A stretch of DNA of 64,000 nt from Caballeronia turbans. GTDB lineage: Bacteria > Pseudomonadota > Gammaproteobacteria > Burkholderiales > Burkholderiaceae. Below the pieces are notes generated by a model. That model was not told where the DNA came from. It searched no databases and saw only the letters and a program-made list of their open reading frames with translations. Positions 36,141 to 46,589 of the stretch are shown here, piece after piece (the first letter of the stretch is position 1; the number at the start of each line of letters is the position of its first letter). Made by a program: the position numbers and the translations under genes. The DNA lies in the NCBI GenBank assembly GCA_001544655.2, contig FCOD02000002.1:372001-436000 (forward strand), written 5' to 3'.

Positions 36141-38537
36141 TTAAAACGGCCACACCCATTCCGCGATTTCCGGCTTATCGGTGCCGTGCGTGTGCGCGTA
36201 ATCCAGATGAGAGATGACCGCGTTCTTCATGTCCTCTCTCAGGTGCGCGGTTCTTCCGCGCAGGCGAGGCACGCGATCGAGCACATCGATCACGAGATTG
36301 AAACGATCGACCTGATTGAGTATTGCCAGTTCGAGCGGCGTGTTGATGTTGCCCTTCTCCTTGTAACCGCGCACGTGCAGGTTTTCATGATTTCGGAACC
36401 GGTAGGCGAGCCTGTGGATCAGCCATGGATAGCCGTGGAAATTGAAGATCACGGGCTTGTCGATGGTGAACAGGCTTTCGAAATTGCGCACGCTCGATCC
36501 ATGCGGATGCTCCGTGTTCGGCTGCATCTTGAAGAGATCGACGACGTTCACGAAGCGCACCTTCAGCTCTGGCAAACGCTCACGGAGAATAGCGGTCGCG
36601 GCGAGCGCTTCCTGCGTCGCAACATCGCCGCAGGAAGCCATGACGACGTCGGGTTCTTCGTGTTCGTCGTTGCTCGCGCGCCGCCACACGCCGATGCCCT
36701 TCTCGCAGTGGACGATCGCTTCGTCGATGGTCATGAACTGCAAATGCTTCTGCTTGTCCGCGACGATCACATTGATGCAATCGCTCGAGCGCAGGCATTG
36801 ATCGGCCACGACGAGCAGCGTGTTGGCATCGGGCGGGAGATACACGCGCGTCACCGACGGGCTCTTGTTGGTGACGAGATCGATGAAGCCGGGGTCCTGA
36901 TGCGAGAAGCCATTGTGATCCTGCCGCCATACGGTCGACGAGAGCAGGATGGTTTCCGACGAAACCGACGCGCGCCACGGCACATGGTTCTTGCAGATGT
37001 CGAGCCATTTCGCATGCTGATTGAACATCGAATCGATGACATGCGCGAATGCTTCGTACGTATGGAAGAAGCCATGTCGCCCCGACAGCAGATAGCCTTC
37101 GAGCCAGCCGAGAAGCGTGTGCTCGGAGAGCATTTCCATCACGCGGCCGTCGCGCGACAACTCGCCGCCGTCCTCGTCTTCCGGAAGGAGATCGGCCATC
37201 CAGACTTTCTTGCTGACTTCATAGATGGCCTGTAGGCGATTCGATGCCGTCTCGTCGGGGCCGAACACGCGAAACCTGTCCATATTGCAACGCATCACGT
37301 CGCGCAGGAAGGCGCCCAGCGGACGCGTGTTCTCATGCTGGATCTTGCCTGCCTGACCGACATCGACGGCGTAGTCGCGAAAATCCGGCAGCTTCAGTTC
37401 CTTGCGCAGCACGCCGCCGTTAGTGTGGGGATTCGCGCTCATGCGGCGCGTACCGGTGGGCGCGATCGCCCGAATCTCCGCGCGCAGCCGGCCGTCGGCG
37501 TCGAAAAGTTCTTCGGGCTGGTAGCTCTGCATCCAGCGTTCGAGCACCGCGAGATTCGCGGGATTGCCGTGCACATCGGAGAATGGGACCTGATGCGCGC
37601 GCCACGAGCCTTCGACCTTGTGACCGTTGATTTCCTTCGGGCCGGTCCAGCCTTTCGGCGTGCGCAGGACGATCATCGGCCAGCGCGGCCGCTCGACGTC
37701 CTTATTGCTGCGCGCCTCGTCCCAGATCGCGCGGATCTCGGCGGTGGCGGCATCGAGTGTTTCCGCCATCTTTTGATGCATCTCGACGGGATCCGATCCT
37801 TCGACGAAATACGGTCGATAGCCATAGCCGACGAACAACGCCTCGAGTTCGTCATGGCTGATGCGCGCGAGGATCGTCGGATTGGCGATCTTGTAGCCGT
37901 TCAGATTCAGGATCGGCAGCACGGCGCCGTCGCGCGCGGGATTGATGAACTTGTTCGAGTGCCAGGCCGTCGCGAGCGGGCCGGTCTCAGCTTCGCCGTC
38001 GCCGACGACGCAGGCGACGATCAAGCGCGGATTGTCCAGTGCCGCCCCATACGCGTGAGAAAGGCTATACCCAAGCTCCCCGCCTTCATGAATGGAGCCC
38101 GGGGTTTCCGGCGTCACGTGCGAGCCGATATGCCCGGGAAAAGAGAACTGCTTGAAGAACTTCTGCATGCCTTCTTCATCTTCGCTCTTGTCCGGATACA
38201 CCTCCGAATAGGTGCCTTCGAGGTACGCCGGACCGAGCACGCCGGGCGCGCCATGACCGGGCCCGGCCATGAAGATCACGTCGAGATCGTCACGCTTGAT
38301 CACGCGGTTCAGATGCGCCCACACGAACGAGAGAGCGGGGCTCGCGCCCCAGTGACCGAGCAGGCGCTGCTTGACGTGCTCGGGTTTGAGCGGCTCGCGC
38401 AGGAGCGGATTGTCAATGAGAAAGATCATGCCCGCGGAAAGGTAGTTGCACGCGCGCCACCACGCATCGACGAGTCGAAGTTCGTCGCTCTCGAGGACAG
38501 GCTCTTGCGATGTATCGCCTCTGGAGTGCTTGCTCAT
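36141..38537 (-). CDS. xfp: Xylulose-5-phosphate/fructose-6-phosphate phosphoketolase
   Basis: A 798-residue thiamine-diphosphate enzyme that splits xylulose 5-phosphate (or fructose 6-phosphate) with phosphate to acetyl phosphate and an aldose phosphate. Seen are [20 protein letters not shown] near the N-terminus, [19 protein letters not shown], the ThDP motif [19 protein letters not shown], and [15 protein letters not shown]. Length matches the family (about 800). ATG 38537 has GGAG nine bases upstream; a TTG 18 bases earlier is in frame but unsupported. A relic of a second copy lies at 48835-48979. Acetate kinase or phosphotransacetylase genes are not adjacent. Confidence 0.93.
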   Translation of the reverse strand: MSKHSRGDTSQEPVLESDELRLVDAWWRACNYLSAGMIFLIDNPLLREPLKPEHVKQRLLGHWGASPALSFVWAHLNRVIKRDDLDVIFMAGPGHGAPGVLGPAYLEGTYSEVYPDKSEDEEGMQKFFKQFSFPGHIGSHVTPETPGSIHEGGELGYSLSHAYGAALDNPRLIVACVVGDGEAETGPLATAWHSNKFINPARDGAVLPILNLNGYKIANPTILARISHDELEALFVGYGYRPYFVEGSDPVEMHQKMAETLDAATAEIRAIWDEARSNKDVERPRWPMIVLRTPKGWTGPKEINGHKVEGSWRAHQVPFSDVHGNPANLAVLERWMQSYQPEELFDADGRLRAEIRAIAPTGTRRMSANPHTNGGVLRKELKLPDFRDYAVDVGQAGKIQHENTRPLGAFLRDVMRCNMDRFRVFGPDETASNRLQAIYEVSKKVWMADLLPEDEDGGELSRDGRVMEMLSEHTLLGWLEGYLLSGRHGFFHTYEAFAHVIDSMFNQHAKWLDICKNHVPWRASVSSETILLSSTVWRQDHNGFSHQDPGFIDLVTNKSPSVTRVYLPPDANTLLVVADQCLRSSDCINVIVADKQKHLQFMTIDEAIVHCEKGIGVWRRASNDEHEEPDVVMASCGDVATQEALAATAILRERLPELKVRFVNVVDLFKMQPNTEHPHGSSVRNFESLFTIDKPVIFNFHGYPWLIHRLAYRFRNHENLHVRGYKEKGNINTPLELAILNQVDRFNLVIDVLDRVPRLRGRTAHLREDMKNAVISHLDYAHTHGTDKPEIAEWVWPF

Positions 38538-39014
38538 TACGACGTCTCCATTCAATGAACGTGCATCGGAACATAGGTGGCATGTATCCGCGCGGCGTTG
38601 CGCCGCGCACGGGTCGTCCCTTCGCCGCGAGGACGCTGAGCGTTGCCGGTGTCATGTACAGCTTTAACTGACCCTTCGTTATAGAGTCGATATCACGCAC
38701 GCGCACCAAATTCAAGTAGCACGAGGCCTTGCTTAAGTCAGTACTTAAAGTTTCCTTCAGGACGACGCTCTTGCTGCCACCACGGTGTCATGTCTGTTGC
38801 GTTGCGGTCGTCGCGTGTGGCCAGGCGCTAAGGAATACTGCCGCGGATAGTGCAATGAGGAGGCGAATCGTTTTCGAAAAGCTGGAATGCTTTGGACGGT
38901 CGCGTATCGAGTTTTTAATCGATTGCGCTCATCGCTCTGGCTGAACTATCTTGAAAGCGAAGCCCTCGCGACCGGATCGAACGCGAAGGGCGTTCATCGG
39001 GCGCGGAGGGGGAC
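38538..39014. promoter_or_regulatory. Divergent control region of phosphoketolase, with hairpin and dyad
   Basis: The 477 bases contain a perfect GC hairpin, GCGCGGCG-TTG-CGCCGCGC (38590-38608), in the phosphoketolase leader, and a dyad TTAAGT-CAGT-ACTTAA (38733-38748) about 200 bases upstream of the start. The hairpin and its flank recur beside the phosphoketolase relic at 48950-48979. The dyad has FNR-like spacing but not the FNR sequence. I see no small gene. Confidence 0.5.
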
Positions 39015-39803
39015 ATGAATGCCTTGTTCGGTAGCCTGATCGCCTGTCTGGTTGTGGCAATGTACGCGTCTCAAGTCCATGCTGCGTTCAGATATGATGA
39101 GCTTTGGCTCGGCACTTCGACCGTGCTCGATCACTCGCCAGCGCTTTCCGCAGCAAACCGTCGACCCGTCTACGACGAGATGCTGGTTGCAAACGGCGTC
39201 GATCCCGCTTCCGATAAAGGGAAACTCATCCTCGCCTGGGTCTCGCGCATCAATGCCGATTCCATGGTCGCCGGAAACGCCCGTCGTTCGAGCAAAATCT
39301 ATTTGAATCCACGCGCCCGTGCCGAACTGATGTCGGACGGCCTCGAACGACTGTCGCCGGCGCTACGGCTGCAATATGTCTCGCTCATATCGAAGTTCCT
39401 CGACACGCTGGTTCCATCCGATTGCTTCGGTTTGAACGAAATGAGCGAAGTCGTCGATCGAATCTCGCTGAGTGCGATATCTGAAGCCGATATCGACGCG
39501 TATTTTCATGTGTTGTCGGCCGCCCTTCGAGCAGCCGGGTCTGAAACACGGCCGGATGTGCCCACCGCCCAGCAATACGCGCATGCCGACGAGAGCCTGA
39601 AGCGGTCTTTGCTGAATGAGCTTGGTTATATTCCAGCGAACATCGCGCGTTACCTGGCTTATTCCCGAGACCCGAGAGCCGCGGCACCCGTCGAAGCATG
39701 CTGGGCGATGCGAGTGACAATGCACGCGATCCTTGCGCTGCCCGATCCCGAACGCGACATCGTATTGCGGAGAACGGTCCGGTCGGAGGGCGTATCGCAT
39801 TGA
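39015..39803 (+). CDS. Exported protein of unknown function
   Basis: A 262-residue protein with a signal peptide (1-23, ending VHAAF) and GGGGG-type ribosome binding site (GGAGGGGGAC) six bases upstream of ATG. I do not recognise a domain. The body is mostly helical in composition, with two cysteines (VPSDCFGL and VEACWAM) that could form a periplasmic disulfide. It stands alone between the phosphoketolase and a CBS-BON gene. No function is proposed. Confidence 0.7.
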   Translation: MNALFGSLIACLVVAMYASQVHAAFRYDELWLGTSTVLDHSPALSAANRRPVYDEMLVANGVDPASDKGKLILAWVSRINADSMVAGNARRSSKIYLNPRARAELMSDGLERLSPALRLQYVSLISKFLDTLVPSDCFGLNEMSEVVDRISLSAISEADIDAYFHVLSAALRAAGSETRPDVPTAQQYAHADESLKRSLLNELGYIPANIARYLAYSRDPRAAAPVEACWAMRVTMHAILALPDPERDIVLRRTVRSEGVSH

Positions 39804-39945
39804 GCAATCCAGTCAGTCGCCGATTTCTTTAATTGCTGACTACGGCGACAGGCTCGCCGAGGATTTTTTCCTCACATTCGAAACGAGCGATCGATTCGAG
39901 CTTCAAAGCGTCCGGATCCAACGAGACACGCACGCGTCCGGTTCC

Positions 39946-39983
39946 TTGAATTCACTTTGGAGTTCGCATACTGTGACCACAGC
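39946..39983 (+). promoter_or_regulatory. Shared promoter element, copy 1 (upstream of CBS-BON gene)
   Basis: TTGAATTCAC, a 6-base variable spacer, GTTCGCATACTGTGA and then CA and AGC with single variable bases. The identical arrangement is at 49721-49758. TTGAAT and TACTGT are 17 bases apart, so it may be a -35/-10 pair, or an activator site overlapping one. It lies in the 382-base gap (39804-40185) ahead of the CBS-BON gene; nothing else is recognised in that gap. Confidence 0.65.
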
Positions 39984-40185
39984 GGCATTCTGCTTTTTGT
40001 CTTGGGATTGCCTCGCTCCAGTTGAATTGTGACTGGGCGGGCCCCGCGGTGTAGAACTCGCCGGTAATGCGGATTCGGTTGTGTACCTCATGAAGTTGCC
40101 CTGATTCCGAAGTCAGGCGCACGGCCCACAAACGGCACACCAACCGTCGTGGCACACCGCGATGACTTCCCCGAAGGAGATGAAC

Positions 40186-40881
40186 GTGCGAGCTTCCGAC
40201 ATCATGACAACCCGGATCATTACGGCCAGTCCGGACATGTCCATACGGCACGCCGCGGGGATGATGGTGTTCGCTGGCATCAGCGGGATGCCTGTGGTCG
40301 ACGAGTCCGGCAGGCTACTTGGTATGGTCACGGAGGGCGATCTGATGCGGCGCGCGGAGATCGGGACCGGCGTCAAACAGCGCTCGTGGTGGCTGGAGCT
40401 TGCTGCGTCCACGACTGAACTCGCAAACCAGTATGTGAAGGAACACGCGAGGAAGGTCGAAGATGTGATGACGACCGACGTCTCGACGGTGACTGAAACA
40501 TGTCCCGTCGCCGATATCGCCGAGCTGCTCGATCGTCGCCGTATCAAACGTGTGCCGGTCATGCGCGACGGAAAAGTTGTCGGCGTGGTGAGCCGGGCCA
40601 ACCTGATTCGCGCGCTCGTGACCATGGCGCCCGACGTGTCCACTGCGGCGGAGAGCGGCGATAACGCGATCCGCGAAGACGTGCTCGCGGCCATGAAAGA
40701 TCATCCTTGGGCGCTCGCGCGGGAAAACGTCACCGTTGAGAACGGAACCGTTCATCTCTGGGGGCCCGTGATTCCTTCGGAAGAAGGCAACGCGATCCGC
40801 GTTGCGGCCGAGAACGTCCCGGGCGTGAGAGACGTCAAAACGCACTTCGGGCTTCCGCCGTCCGTTTCGTCGTCGCGCTAG
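40186..40881 (+). CDS. CBS-domain pair with C-terminal BON domain
   Basis: A 231-residue protein: CBS domain 1 at about 1-60 (MTTRIITASPDMSIRHAAGMM, VVDESGRLLGMVTEGDL), CBS domain 2 at about 85-150 (VEDVMTTDVSTVTETCPVADIAELL, GVVSRANLIRAL) and a BON domain at about 160-225 (NVTVENGTVHLWGPV, VAAENVPGVRDVKTHF). CBS pairs sense adenine nucleotides; BON domains bind membranes or partners. I prefer GTG 40186, six bases after AAGGAG; ATG 40180 and 40162 are alternatives. It leads a run of stress genes and is followed after 119 bases by a universal stress protein. Confidence 0.87.
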   Translation: MRASDIMTTRIITASPDMSIRHAAGMMVFAGISGMPVVDESGRLLGMVTEGDLMRRAEIGTGVKQRSWWLELAASTTELANQYVKEHARKVEDVMTTDVSTVTETCPVADIAELLDRRRIKRVPVMRDGKVVGVVSRANLIRALVTMAPDVSTAAESGDNAIREDVLAAMKDHPWALARENVTVENGTVHLWGPVIPSEEGNAIRVAAENVPGVRDVKTHFGLPPSVSSSR

Positions 40882-41000
40882 CAACAACGAACGGTTCTCG
40901 CAGCGTGCAGTGCACGGAACTGTGCAGGACAGGCGCATGAGTGCCAATGGCCTCGGACGGAGGCACGCCGCGTCTGCTGTACACGCCGGGAGAATGAGTC

Positions 41001-41966
41001 ATGGAACCAATCAAGGATGCGCCGCCGCAACCCCGCGGCTCTCAGCATATCGTTCTCTGCCTGGATTCTTTGGAAGTGTCTCGATGCGCCGCCGGGTTCG
41101 CGCGGCGACTTGCAACCCCCGACACCAAACTGACGATTCTCTCCCTGGCGCTCGATCCGCACGAGTACGCATCGAACACGGCTCGCTCGGAGCCGGATCG
41201 CGGCATGGAGCACAGGGAACTGATGGAACGAGCGGAACGCGCGATCACCGAGGCGAGCACTGTGCTTGCAAAGTCGGTTGCTGCAGTGCGAAGTCGCGTA
41301 ATCGATCTCGCGAAGGAAGGTGATAGCGTCGTACATGAACTTGCCGCAGAGGCGGGCGAGGATCGCGCGGGCCTGCTGATTCTTGGTATCCGCCAGCATC
41401 ACGGATTGGTAAGGTGGTTCGACCCAGCGGTGATGGACAGGCTCAGCCGGTTCGCGACATGCGCATTGATCGTCGTGCCGGCCGTATACGAAAGTACATA
41501 CGACGCCGGCGTGCAGCGCGTCCTCTTCGCGGTCGATGGCAGCGTAACGTCGCTTGTGGCAGTGGGCGTCGGAGCGAGGTTCGCAGCCGCCGACACGCAG
41601 ATACGCGTGGTCTATGTCGTGGACCGCGCGATATGTCCCGGCGGATTGATGCCGGCGACCCCGCTCGAGCTGGCTTTGGTCAAGGAGGGAACCTTGGCGA
41701 TCGCGGCCGCGGCCAAGGAGCTTGAATGCCTGCACAACGTAACGCCTTCACTGGTCTCGACCGCTCTGATCAGCACAGAGACCGGCACCGACGACATAGC
41801 GAGCGCCACATTGCGTGAAGCACAACGCTGCGATGCGGATCTCATCGTGATGGGAACGCACGGCAGGCGCGGCGGCGCGCGAGCCTATCTTGGCAGCGTT
41901 CCCAATCGGGTAGCCAGTCTCGTCGAGATCCCGCTGATGCTGGTTAGGGAGCGACACAACGTGTAA
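41001..41966 (+). CDS. Universal stress protein with two UspA domains
   Basis: A 321-residue tandem UspA protein. The first domain (about 15-155) starts HIVLCLDSLEVSRCAAGFARRL; the second (about 168-318) starts RVLFAVDGSVTSLVAVGVGARF and ends with the ATP-binding type GTHGRRGGARAYLGSVPNRVA...PLMLVR. The G-2x-G-9x-G(S/T) nucleotide motif is clear only in the second domain, so the first may be degenerate. ATG 41001 has GGGAGA eight bases upstream. Such proteins accompany phosphoketolase and CBS genes in low-oxygen or energy-stress sets. Confidence 0.88.
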   Translation: MEPIKDAPPQPRGSQHIVLCLDSLEVSRCAAGFARRLATPDTKLTILSLALDPHEYASNTARSEPDRGMEHRELMERAERAITEASTVLAKSVAAVRSRVIDLAKEGDSVVHELAAEAGEDRAGLLILGIRQHHGLVRWFDPAVMDRLSRFATCALIVVPAVYESTYDAGVQRVLFAVDGSVTSLVAVGVGARFAAADTQIRVVYVVDRAICPGGLMPATPLELALVKEGTLAIAAAAKELECLHNVTPSLVSTALISTETGTDDIASATLREAQRCDADLIVMGTHGRRGGARAYLGSVPNRVASLVEIPLMLVRERHNV

Positions 41967-42414
41967 GCCCCCCACAAAAAACTAATGACAAACAATGCAC
42001 AATCGACTATCTGAGAGATTGAGATAGTTGAACTGGTCCGGTGTTGCCTCGCGCGGCGCGCAGCACACTTCGTGATACGCAGGCAAGACAATTGGGCGCA
42101 TCGAGGGCACGGCGCGCAAAGCCCGCCCGTCGCCGTCGCGACCGATATCAAGTTCATTCGGATTGTCGGTTGCGGGCGCATCATCACGGCGACCACCGGG
42201 AGCAGGCTTTTCGTTTCACTGAAGAATGTCGACGATGCCAGAGGCCCCGGCATGCGATGCTCATCGTCCGGTCCCGCAGAATAAGACGAGATCGGTCGCG
42301 CTCCAATAGGGCACGCCGCCTACGTCTCGCGCGTTCGGTGCTCCGGTGCCATCCGTTGAGCCGGTTCGGGTGCCCCATGCGCGTTCATCGCGTGCCGGTT
42401 CGGGAGGTCGACGC
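41967..42414. other. Gap with inverted repeat downstream of universal stress gene
   Basis: The 448 bases contain ACTATCT (42006-42012) and AGATAGT (42022-42028), a perfect 7-bp dyad with a 9-base spacer about 40 bases after the stop. There is no T run, so it may be a weak terminator or an operator for the Kef gene. The rest shows no supported gene. Confidence 0.45.
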
Positions 42415-43587
42415 ATGACGAAGCTGCTGATCGACGTGGTCATCTTTCTTGCGTCGGCGCTGATCACCGTGCCGCTGGCTGTTCGCTTCGGCTTTGGCGC
42501 GGTGCTCGGCTACCTGCTGGCAGGCATCATGATCGGCCCCTGGGTACTGAAGCTCGTGACCGACGTCGACGCCATCCTCCACTTTTCCGAGTTGGGCATC
42601 GTGTTGATGATGTTCGTGATCGGCCTCGAAATGAAGGTCGACGCGCTGTGGGCGATGCGCCGCACCATCTTTGGCTACGGCACGATGCAGATGACCGTCT
42701 GTGCCGCTGCTTTGCTGGGGATTTTCATGATGCTGGGACTGCCCTGGCGAGTCGCACTGACTGGCGGCCTCGCGCTGTCGCTGTCATCGACCGCAATGGT
42801 CATGTCCGAGCTTCAGGCGCGCAAGCTCATGGACATGCCGACGGGCCGCGCCGGATTCGGCATTCTGCTGTTCCAGGACATGGCCGCCATCCCGCTGATC
42901 GCGCTGCTGCCATTGCTCGGTACGACGGTGCCCGTACCCGCGGCGGAATCGGGCTGGCTCGTCGCCCTGAAGGCACTTGCCATGCTGGGCGCGATAGCGC
43001 TCGTCGGCCGCTATCTGCTGAACGTCGTGCTGCGGCTGATCACCAGCACCGGCGTCGCCGAGATCTTCACTGCGTTCGCACTGCTCTGGATCATCGGCAT
43101 TGCACTGCTCATGCAAAGCGTGCATCTGTCGATGTCCCTGGGCGCCTTCGTCGCGGGCGTACTGCTCGCCGATTCCGATTACCGCCATGAAGTCGAAGTC
43201 GACATGGCGCCATTCAAGGGCTTGCTGCTCGGCCTGTTTTTCATTGCGGTGGGTATGTCGATGGATTTCAGCGTGCTGATGCGTGAGCCGGTGCGCGTTG
43301 CGGTGCTCGTCGTGGCGGTGGTCAGCGTGAAGGCGGCCGCGCAGTGGTTTCTTGCGAGCCGCTTTGAAGTGCCGGATTCGCAGCGCGGCTACTTCGCCAT
43401 TTTGCTGTCACAGGGCGGCGAGTTCGCGTTCGTCGTTATGGCCGCGTCACTGGCCGCCGGTGTCATCGATCAACGCCAGGCATCGCTCGTCACGCTGGTC
43501 GTCGCGCTGTCGATGGTCTCGACGCCTCTTTTGCTGCTCGTTCACCGGCGGCTCTTCGAGGCGACTGCGCAGGCTCGAACAGAGTAG
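42415..43587 (+). CDS. Kef-type monovalent cation:proton antiporter (CPA2), membrane domain only
   Basis: A 390-residue protein with about 12 membrane segments of the Na+/H+ exchanger (CPA2) fold: FGFGAVLGYLLAGIMIGPW, HFSELGIVLMMFVIGLEM, SLSSTAMVMSELQ, GRAGFGILLFQDMAAIPLIAL and LLSQGGEFAFVVMA. These match KefB/KefC. The cytoplasmic TrkA-N (RCK) nucleotide-binding domain of KefB/KefC, normally another 200 residues, is absent, and the frame ends cleanly. ATG 42415 follows GGGAGG. It probably exchanges K+ or Na+ for protons without glutathione gating. Confidence 0.87.
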   Translation: MTKLLIDVVIFLASALITVPLAVRFGFGAVLGYLLAGIMIGPWVLKLVTDVDAILHFSELGIVLMMFVIGLEMKVDALWAMRRTIFGYGTMQMTVCAAALLGIFMMLGLPWRVALTGGLALSLSSTAMVMSELQARKLMDMPTGRAGFGILLFQDMAAIPLIALLPLLGTTVPVPAAESGWLVALKALAMLGAIALVGRYLLNVVLRLITSTGVAEIFTAFALLWIIGIALLMQSVHLSMSLGAFVAGVLLADSDYRHEVEVDMAPFKGLLLGLFFIAVGMSMDFSVLMREPVRVAVLVVAVVSVKAAAQWFLASRFEVPDSQRGYFAILLSQGGEFAFVVMAASLAAGVIDQRQASLVTLVVALSMVSTPLLLLVHRRLFEATAQARTE

Positions 43588-43891
43588 ACGTCATTTCGCG
43601 ATTACGGTGCCCATATGGTGATCGCGGGCACCATGCACCGATTCGTTTGTGAAGTCGTGCTGCCCGTCCTAGACTTGGACGGGTGAGCGCATTCTCGGGA
43701 GCGCATATCTTCTGGCATGCAGTCTTTGCGTGCGTATTCATCGGCACGTCCTGAACGTGAGCGGCACGACTCAGTGAGTGGCGATGCCGCCGCGCGAGCG
43801 ATTGAGAAGTTGCGTCCGGTTACCAAGTTGATCCCTGGCAAGCATGGTTTGCCCACGGAAATGCTCGCGGCAAACTGCGAGGAGGCACGAG
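43588..43891. terminator. Gap with two hairpins after the Kef-type gene
   Basis: Two perfect stems follow the Kef stop: GGTGCCC (43606-43612) with GGGCACC (43626-43632), and CCCGTCC (43663-43669) with GGACGGG (43677-43683) around a 7-base loop. Neither has a strong T run. They probably separate the Kef gene from the AI-2E permease operon. No other feature is seen in the 304 bases. Confidence 0.5.
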
Positions 43892-44992
43892 ATGCTATCG
43901 CCGATTCCCGAGCGCACGCTCTCCAGAGAGCTGCTCGACGTCCTGATTCGCGCCGGACTCGTTGCCGTTCTGGCCGTCTTCTGTTTCCGGGTTTTCGTCC
44001 CGTTCCTCGACCTGATGGTCTGGGCGCTGATCCTTGCGGTCACGCTCTATCCGCTTCAGCTCAGACTCCGCAACGTACTTTCAGGCAAGGATGGCCTCAC
44101 CGCCTCGCTGATCGTCCTCGTCGCCTTCGTCGTCATCCTCGTGCCGACGTATTTGCTGGGCGTGGCGGTGGCCAATTCGATCGAGCGTGCGATGGCCGTC
44201 ATCAGGAGCGGTAACTTCCAGATTCCGCCTCCTGCAGAATCGGTGGCCGCGTGGCCTCTGGTGGGGCAGCGAATATACGGCTTCTGGGCGCAGGCATCCA
44301 CGGATATCTCAGGTCTCGCGCAGAAGTTCGCGCCCCAGCTCAAGGAGGCCGGTCTTGCCATGCTCGGCACAATCACCGGTCTGGGAGCCGGGCTGCTCGT
44401 CTTTTTCCTTGCCCTGATCGTCGCGGGTATTTTCATGGCTCACGGCGAGAAGGGCTATCGTAGCGCCGTGCAGATCGCTTCGCGCATCTCCGGGCCCGAA
44501 AACGGCCAGCAGATCGCCGATCTGTGCACGGCTACCATCCGGGCCGTGGCGCAGGGTGTGGTCGGGATCGCGTTCATCCAGATGCTGTTGATCGGCATCG
44601 GTTTCATCGTCATGGGCATTCCTGGCGCGGGCCTGCTTGCCCTCGCCGTGCTACTGATCGGCATCATGCAGTTGCCCGCCACATTGATCACCGTTCCGGT
44701 CATCATCTTCGTGATTGTCACCGAGGGAGTGAGCACGGCGACGATCATCTTCTCGGTCTATATTTTCGTCGCGGGACTGGCCGATAACGTGCTCAAGCCG
44801 CTCTTGCTGGGGCGAGGCGTCGCCGTACCGATGCCCGTCGTGTTGATCGGCGCGCTCGGCGGGATGGTGACGGGCGGGGTGATCGGCCTCTTCATCGGTC
44901 CCGTGATGCTCGCAGTCGCCTACAAGTTGTTCTGGCGGTGGGTGAGAGACCAGCCGGCCCCCGAAACCGCGCAACAACGGGAGCCTCAGTGA
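43892..44992 (+). CDS. AI-2E family transporter (PerM/YdiK-like membrane protein)
   Basis: A 366-residue protein with about eight membrane segments and the family core: FVPFLDLMVWALILAVTLYP, a soluble loop (about 95-160), AIVAGIFMAHGEKG-like ALIVAGIFMAHGEKG, GVVGIAFIQMLLIGIGFIVMGIPGAGLLAL and DNVLKPLLLGRGVAVPM. Members export diverse small molecules or act as Na+/H+ antiporters. ATG 43892 follows GAGGAGG by eight bases. It lies 22 bases before the outer-membrane efflux gene, so it may be cotranscribed with the efflux operon. Confidence 0.87.
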   Translation: MLSPIPERTLSRELLDVLIRAGLVAVLAVFCFRVFVPFLDLMVWALILAVTLYPLQLRLRNVLSGKDGLTASLIVLVAFVVILVPTYLLGVAVANSIERAMAVIRSGNFQIPPPAESVAAWPLVGQRIYGFWAQASTDISGLAQKFAPQLKEAGLAMLGTITGLGAGLLVFFLALIVAGIFMAHGEKGYRSAVQIASRISGPENGQQIADLCTATIRAVAQGVVGIAFIQMLLIGIGFIVMGIPGAGLLALAVLLIGIMQLPATLITVPVIIFVIVTEGVSTATIIFSVYIFVAGLADNVLKPLLLGRGVAVPMPVVLIGALGGMVTGGVIGLFIGPVMLAVAYKLFWRWVRDQPAPETAQQREPQ

Positions 44993-45014
44993 AGGGCGCC
45001 GCGGAGACGGCGCC

Positions 45015-46589
45015 ATGTCCCCATCAATGCACGCGAGCGGGATGAGACGGCTGCGGCGGGCCGCCCGCGTCAGCGTGAGCCTCGCGTGGTTCCTGAGCGG
45101 CTGCATGCGCGTGGGGCCGGACTTTCATCCGCAGCACGAGAGGTGGAGCGAGCACTGGAGCAGCGCGTCGCTCGAGCAGGTCACGCAGCAGGCGCCGCAG
45201 CCCGACGTTCGGCAGTGGTGGGCGGTTTTCAGCGATGAGAACCTCGAACGCTTGATGGCACAAGCCGATGCGGGAAATGGTGATCTGCAGATCGCCGGTT
45301 TGCGCGTGATCGAGGCTCGCGCGCAACTCGGCATCGCGCTCGCGGGGCGCTACCCGCAGGTGCAACAGGCCAGCGGCGAGGTGCTCGTGTCGGCACGCAA
45401 GCGCTCGGACGGATTCGAGCCCCGCTCGGGCGTCTATCTGCAATATGGCGCGGGCTTCGTCGTCGGATGGGAACTCGACTTCTGGGGGCGTTTCGCGCGC
45501 GCGATCGAGTCGGCGGACGCCGGGTTCTTCGCCGCGCAGGCGAACCGCGATGCCGCGCTGGTCCTGTTGCACGCGCAGGTGGCCGACACTTATTTCACGC
45601 TGCGCACTGCCGAGGCGCGCCTGCGCATCGCCCGCGAGAACGCCCGGTTGCAGAAGCGCAGCTACGACATCGCGCAAAAGCTCTTCAAGGCCGGCGAGAC
45701 GGACGAACTCGATCTCCAGCAGGCGAGGACTCAGTACCTGGGCACGCTGAGCAGCATTCCGGATCTGGAGAGCCAGATCGTGCTCGCCAGGCACGCGCTG
45801 TCCCTGCTGATGGGGCGACCGCCCGGCCCGTTGCCGGAACTCGATGTGTCGTCCGGCAAGGAAGGCGTGATTCCGCTCGTGGACCATGCCGTCCTTCAGG
45901 ACGTGCCCGCCGATCTGCTGCTGCGCCGCCCCGACGTGCGCGCCGCCGAATATCAGATGGCCGCGCAGTCGGCACTCATCGGCGTGGCTGAGGCGGACTT
46001 TTATCCGTCGGTGTCCCTGCTCGGCACGCTCGGCTTCAGCGCGAGCTCGCTCGCCGGCTCACCGAGCACGCTTGCCGTGGCGACCGGCCCGAGCGTCGTC
46101 TGGAACGTCTTCGATCACGGCAGGATCACGAACAACGTGCGTGTTCAGGACGCGCGGCTGCAGCAGTTGACCGTCGCCTACCAGAACACCGTGCGCGAGG
46201 CGGCGCGCGAGGCGGATGATGCCGCCACGGCCATGAACGCCGCGTTGCGGCGCGACGCCATCCTGAACGAGGCACAGTTGGCTGCGCGGCGCTCGCTGAC
46301 GCTCGCGAGCACGATTTATCGGGAAGGATATTCGGACTTCCAGCGGGTACTCGATGCACAGCGCGCGCTGTTCGCCCAGCAGGACGCGTATGTCGTCAAC
46401 CGGCGCAATGCGGTCGGCAGTCTGATCGCGCTCTACAAGGCGCTGGGCGGTGGCTGGACCACGCGCCAGCCGCTCATCGACCCCGCGACACGCCAGCAAA
46501 TGCAGCAACGCACAAACTGGGGCGACCTGCTAAACGAGGTGAGCGTGCCCCCGGCGGCGAACGCGCCGTCCGAAGGAGCGTTCCGATGA
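45015..46589 (+). CDS. Outer-membrane efflux lipoprotein (NodT/OprM family)
   Basis: A 524-residue TolC-like channel subunit. The leader ends in LSGC with Cys30, an acylated outer-membrane anchor. The family opening MRVGPDF and the repeated helical hairpins WWAVFSDENLERLM, DLQIAGLRVIEARAQLGIA and PADLLLRRPDVRAAEYQMAAQSALIGVAEADFYPS are typical. It overlaps the HlyD gene by four bases (ATGA). With it and the DUF2955 protein it forms a three-part efflux system. The start at 45015 has GGAG nine bases upstream; ATG 45027 is possible. Confidence 0.9.
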   Translation: MSPSMHASGMRRLRRAARVSVSLAWFLSGCMRVGPDFHPQHERWSEHWSSASLEQVTQQAPQPDVRQWWAVFSDENLERLMAQADAGNGDLQIAGLRVIEARAQLGIALAGRYPQVQQASGEVLVSARKRSDGFEPRSGVYLQYGAGFVVGWELDFWGRFARAIESADAGFFAAQANRDAALVLLHAQVADTYFTLRTAEARLRIARENARLQKRSYDIAQKLFKAGETDELDLQQARTQYLGTLSSIPDLESQIVLARHALSLLMGRPPGPLPELDVSSGKEGVIPLVDHAVLQDVPADLLLRRPDVRAAEYQMAAQSALIGVAEADFYPSVSLLGTLGFSASSLAGSPSTLAVATGPSVVWNVFDHGRITNNVRVQDARLQQLTVAYQNTVREAAREADDAATAMNAALRRDAILNEAQLAARRSLTLASTIYREGYSDFQRVLDAQRALFAQQDAYVVNRRNAVGSLIALYKALGGGWTTRQPLIDPATRQQMQQRTNWGDLLNEVSVPPAANAPSEGAFR

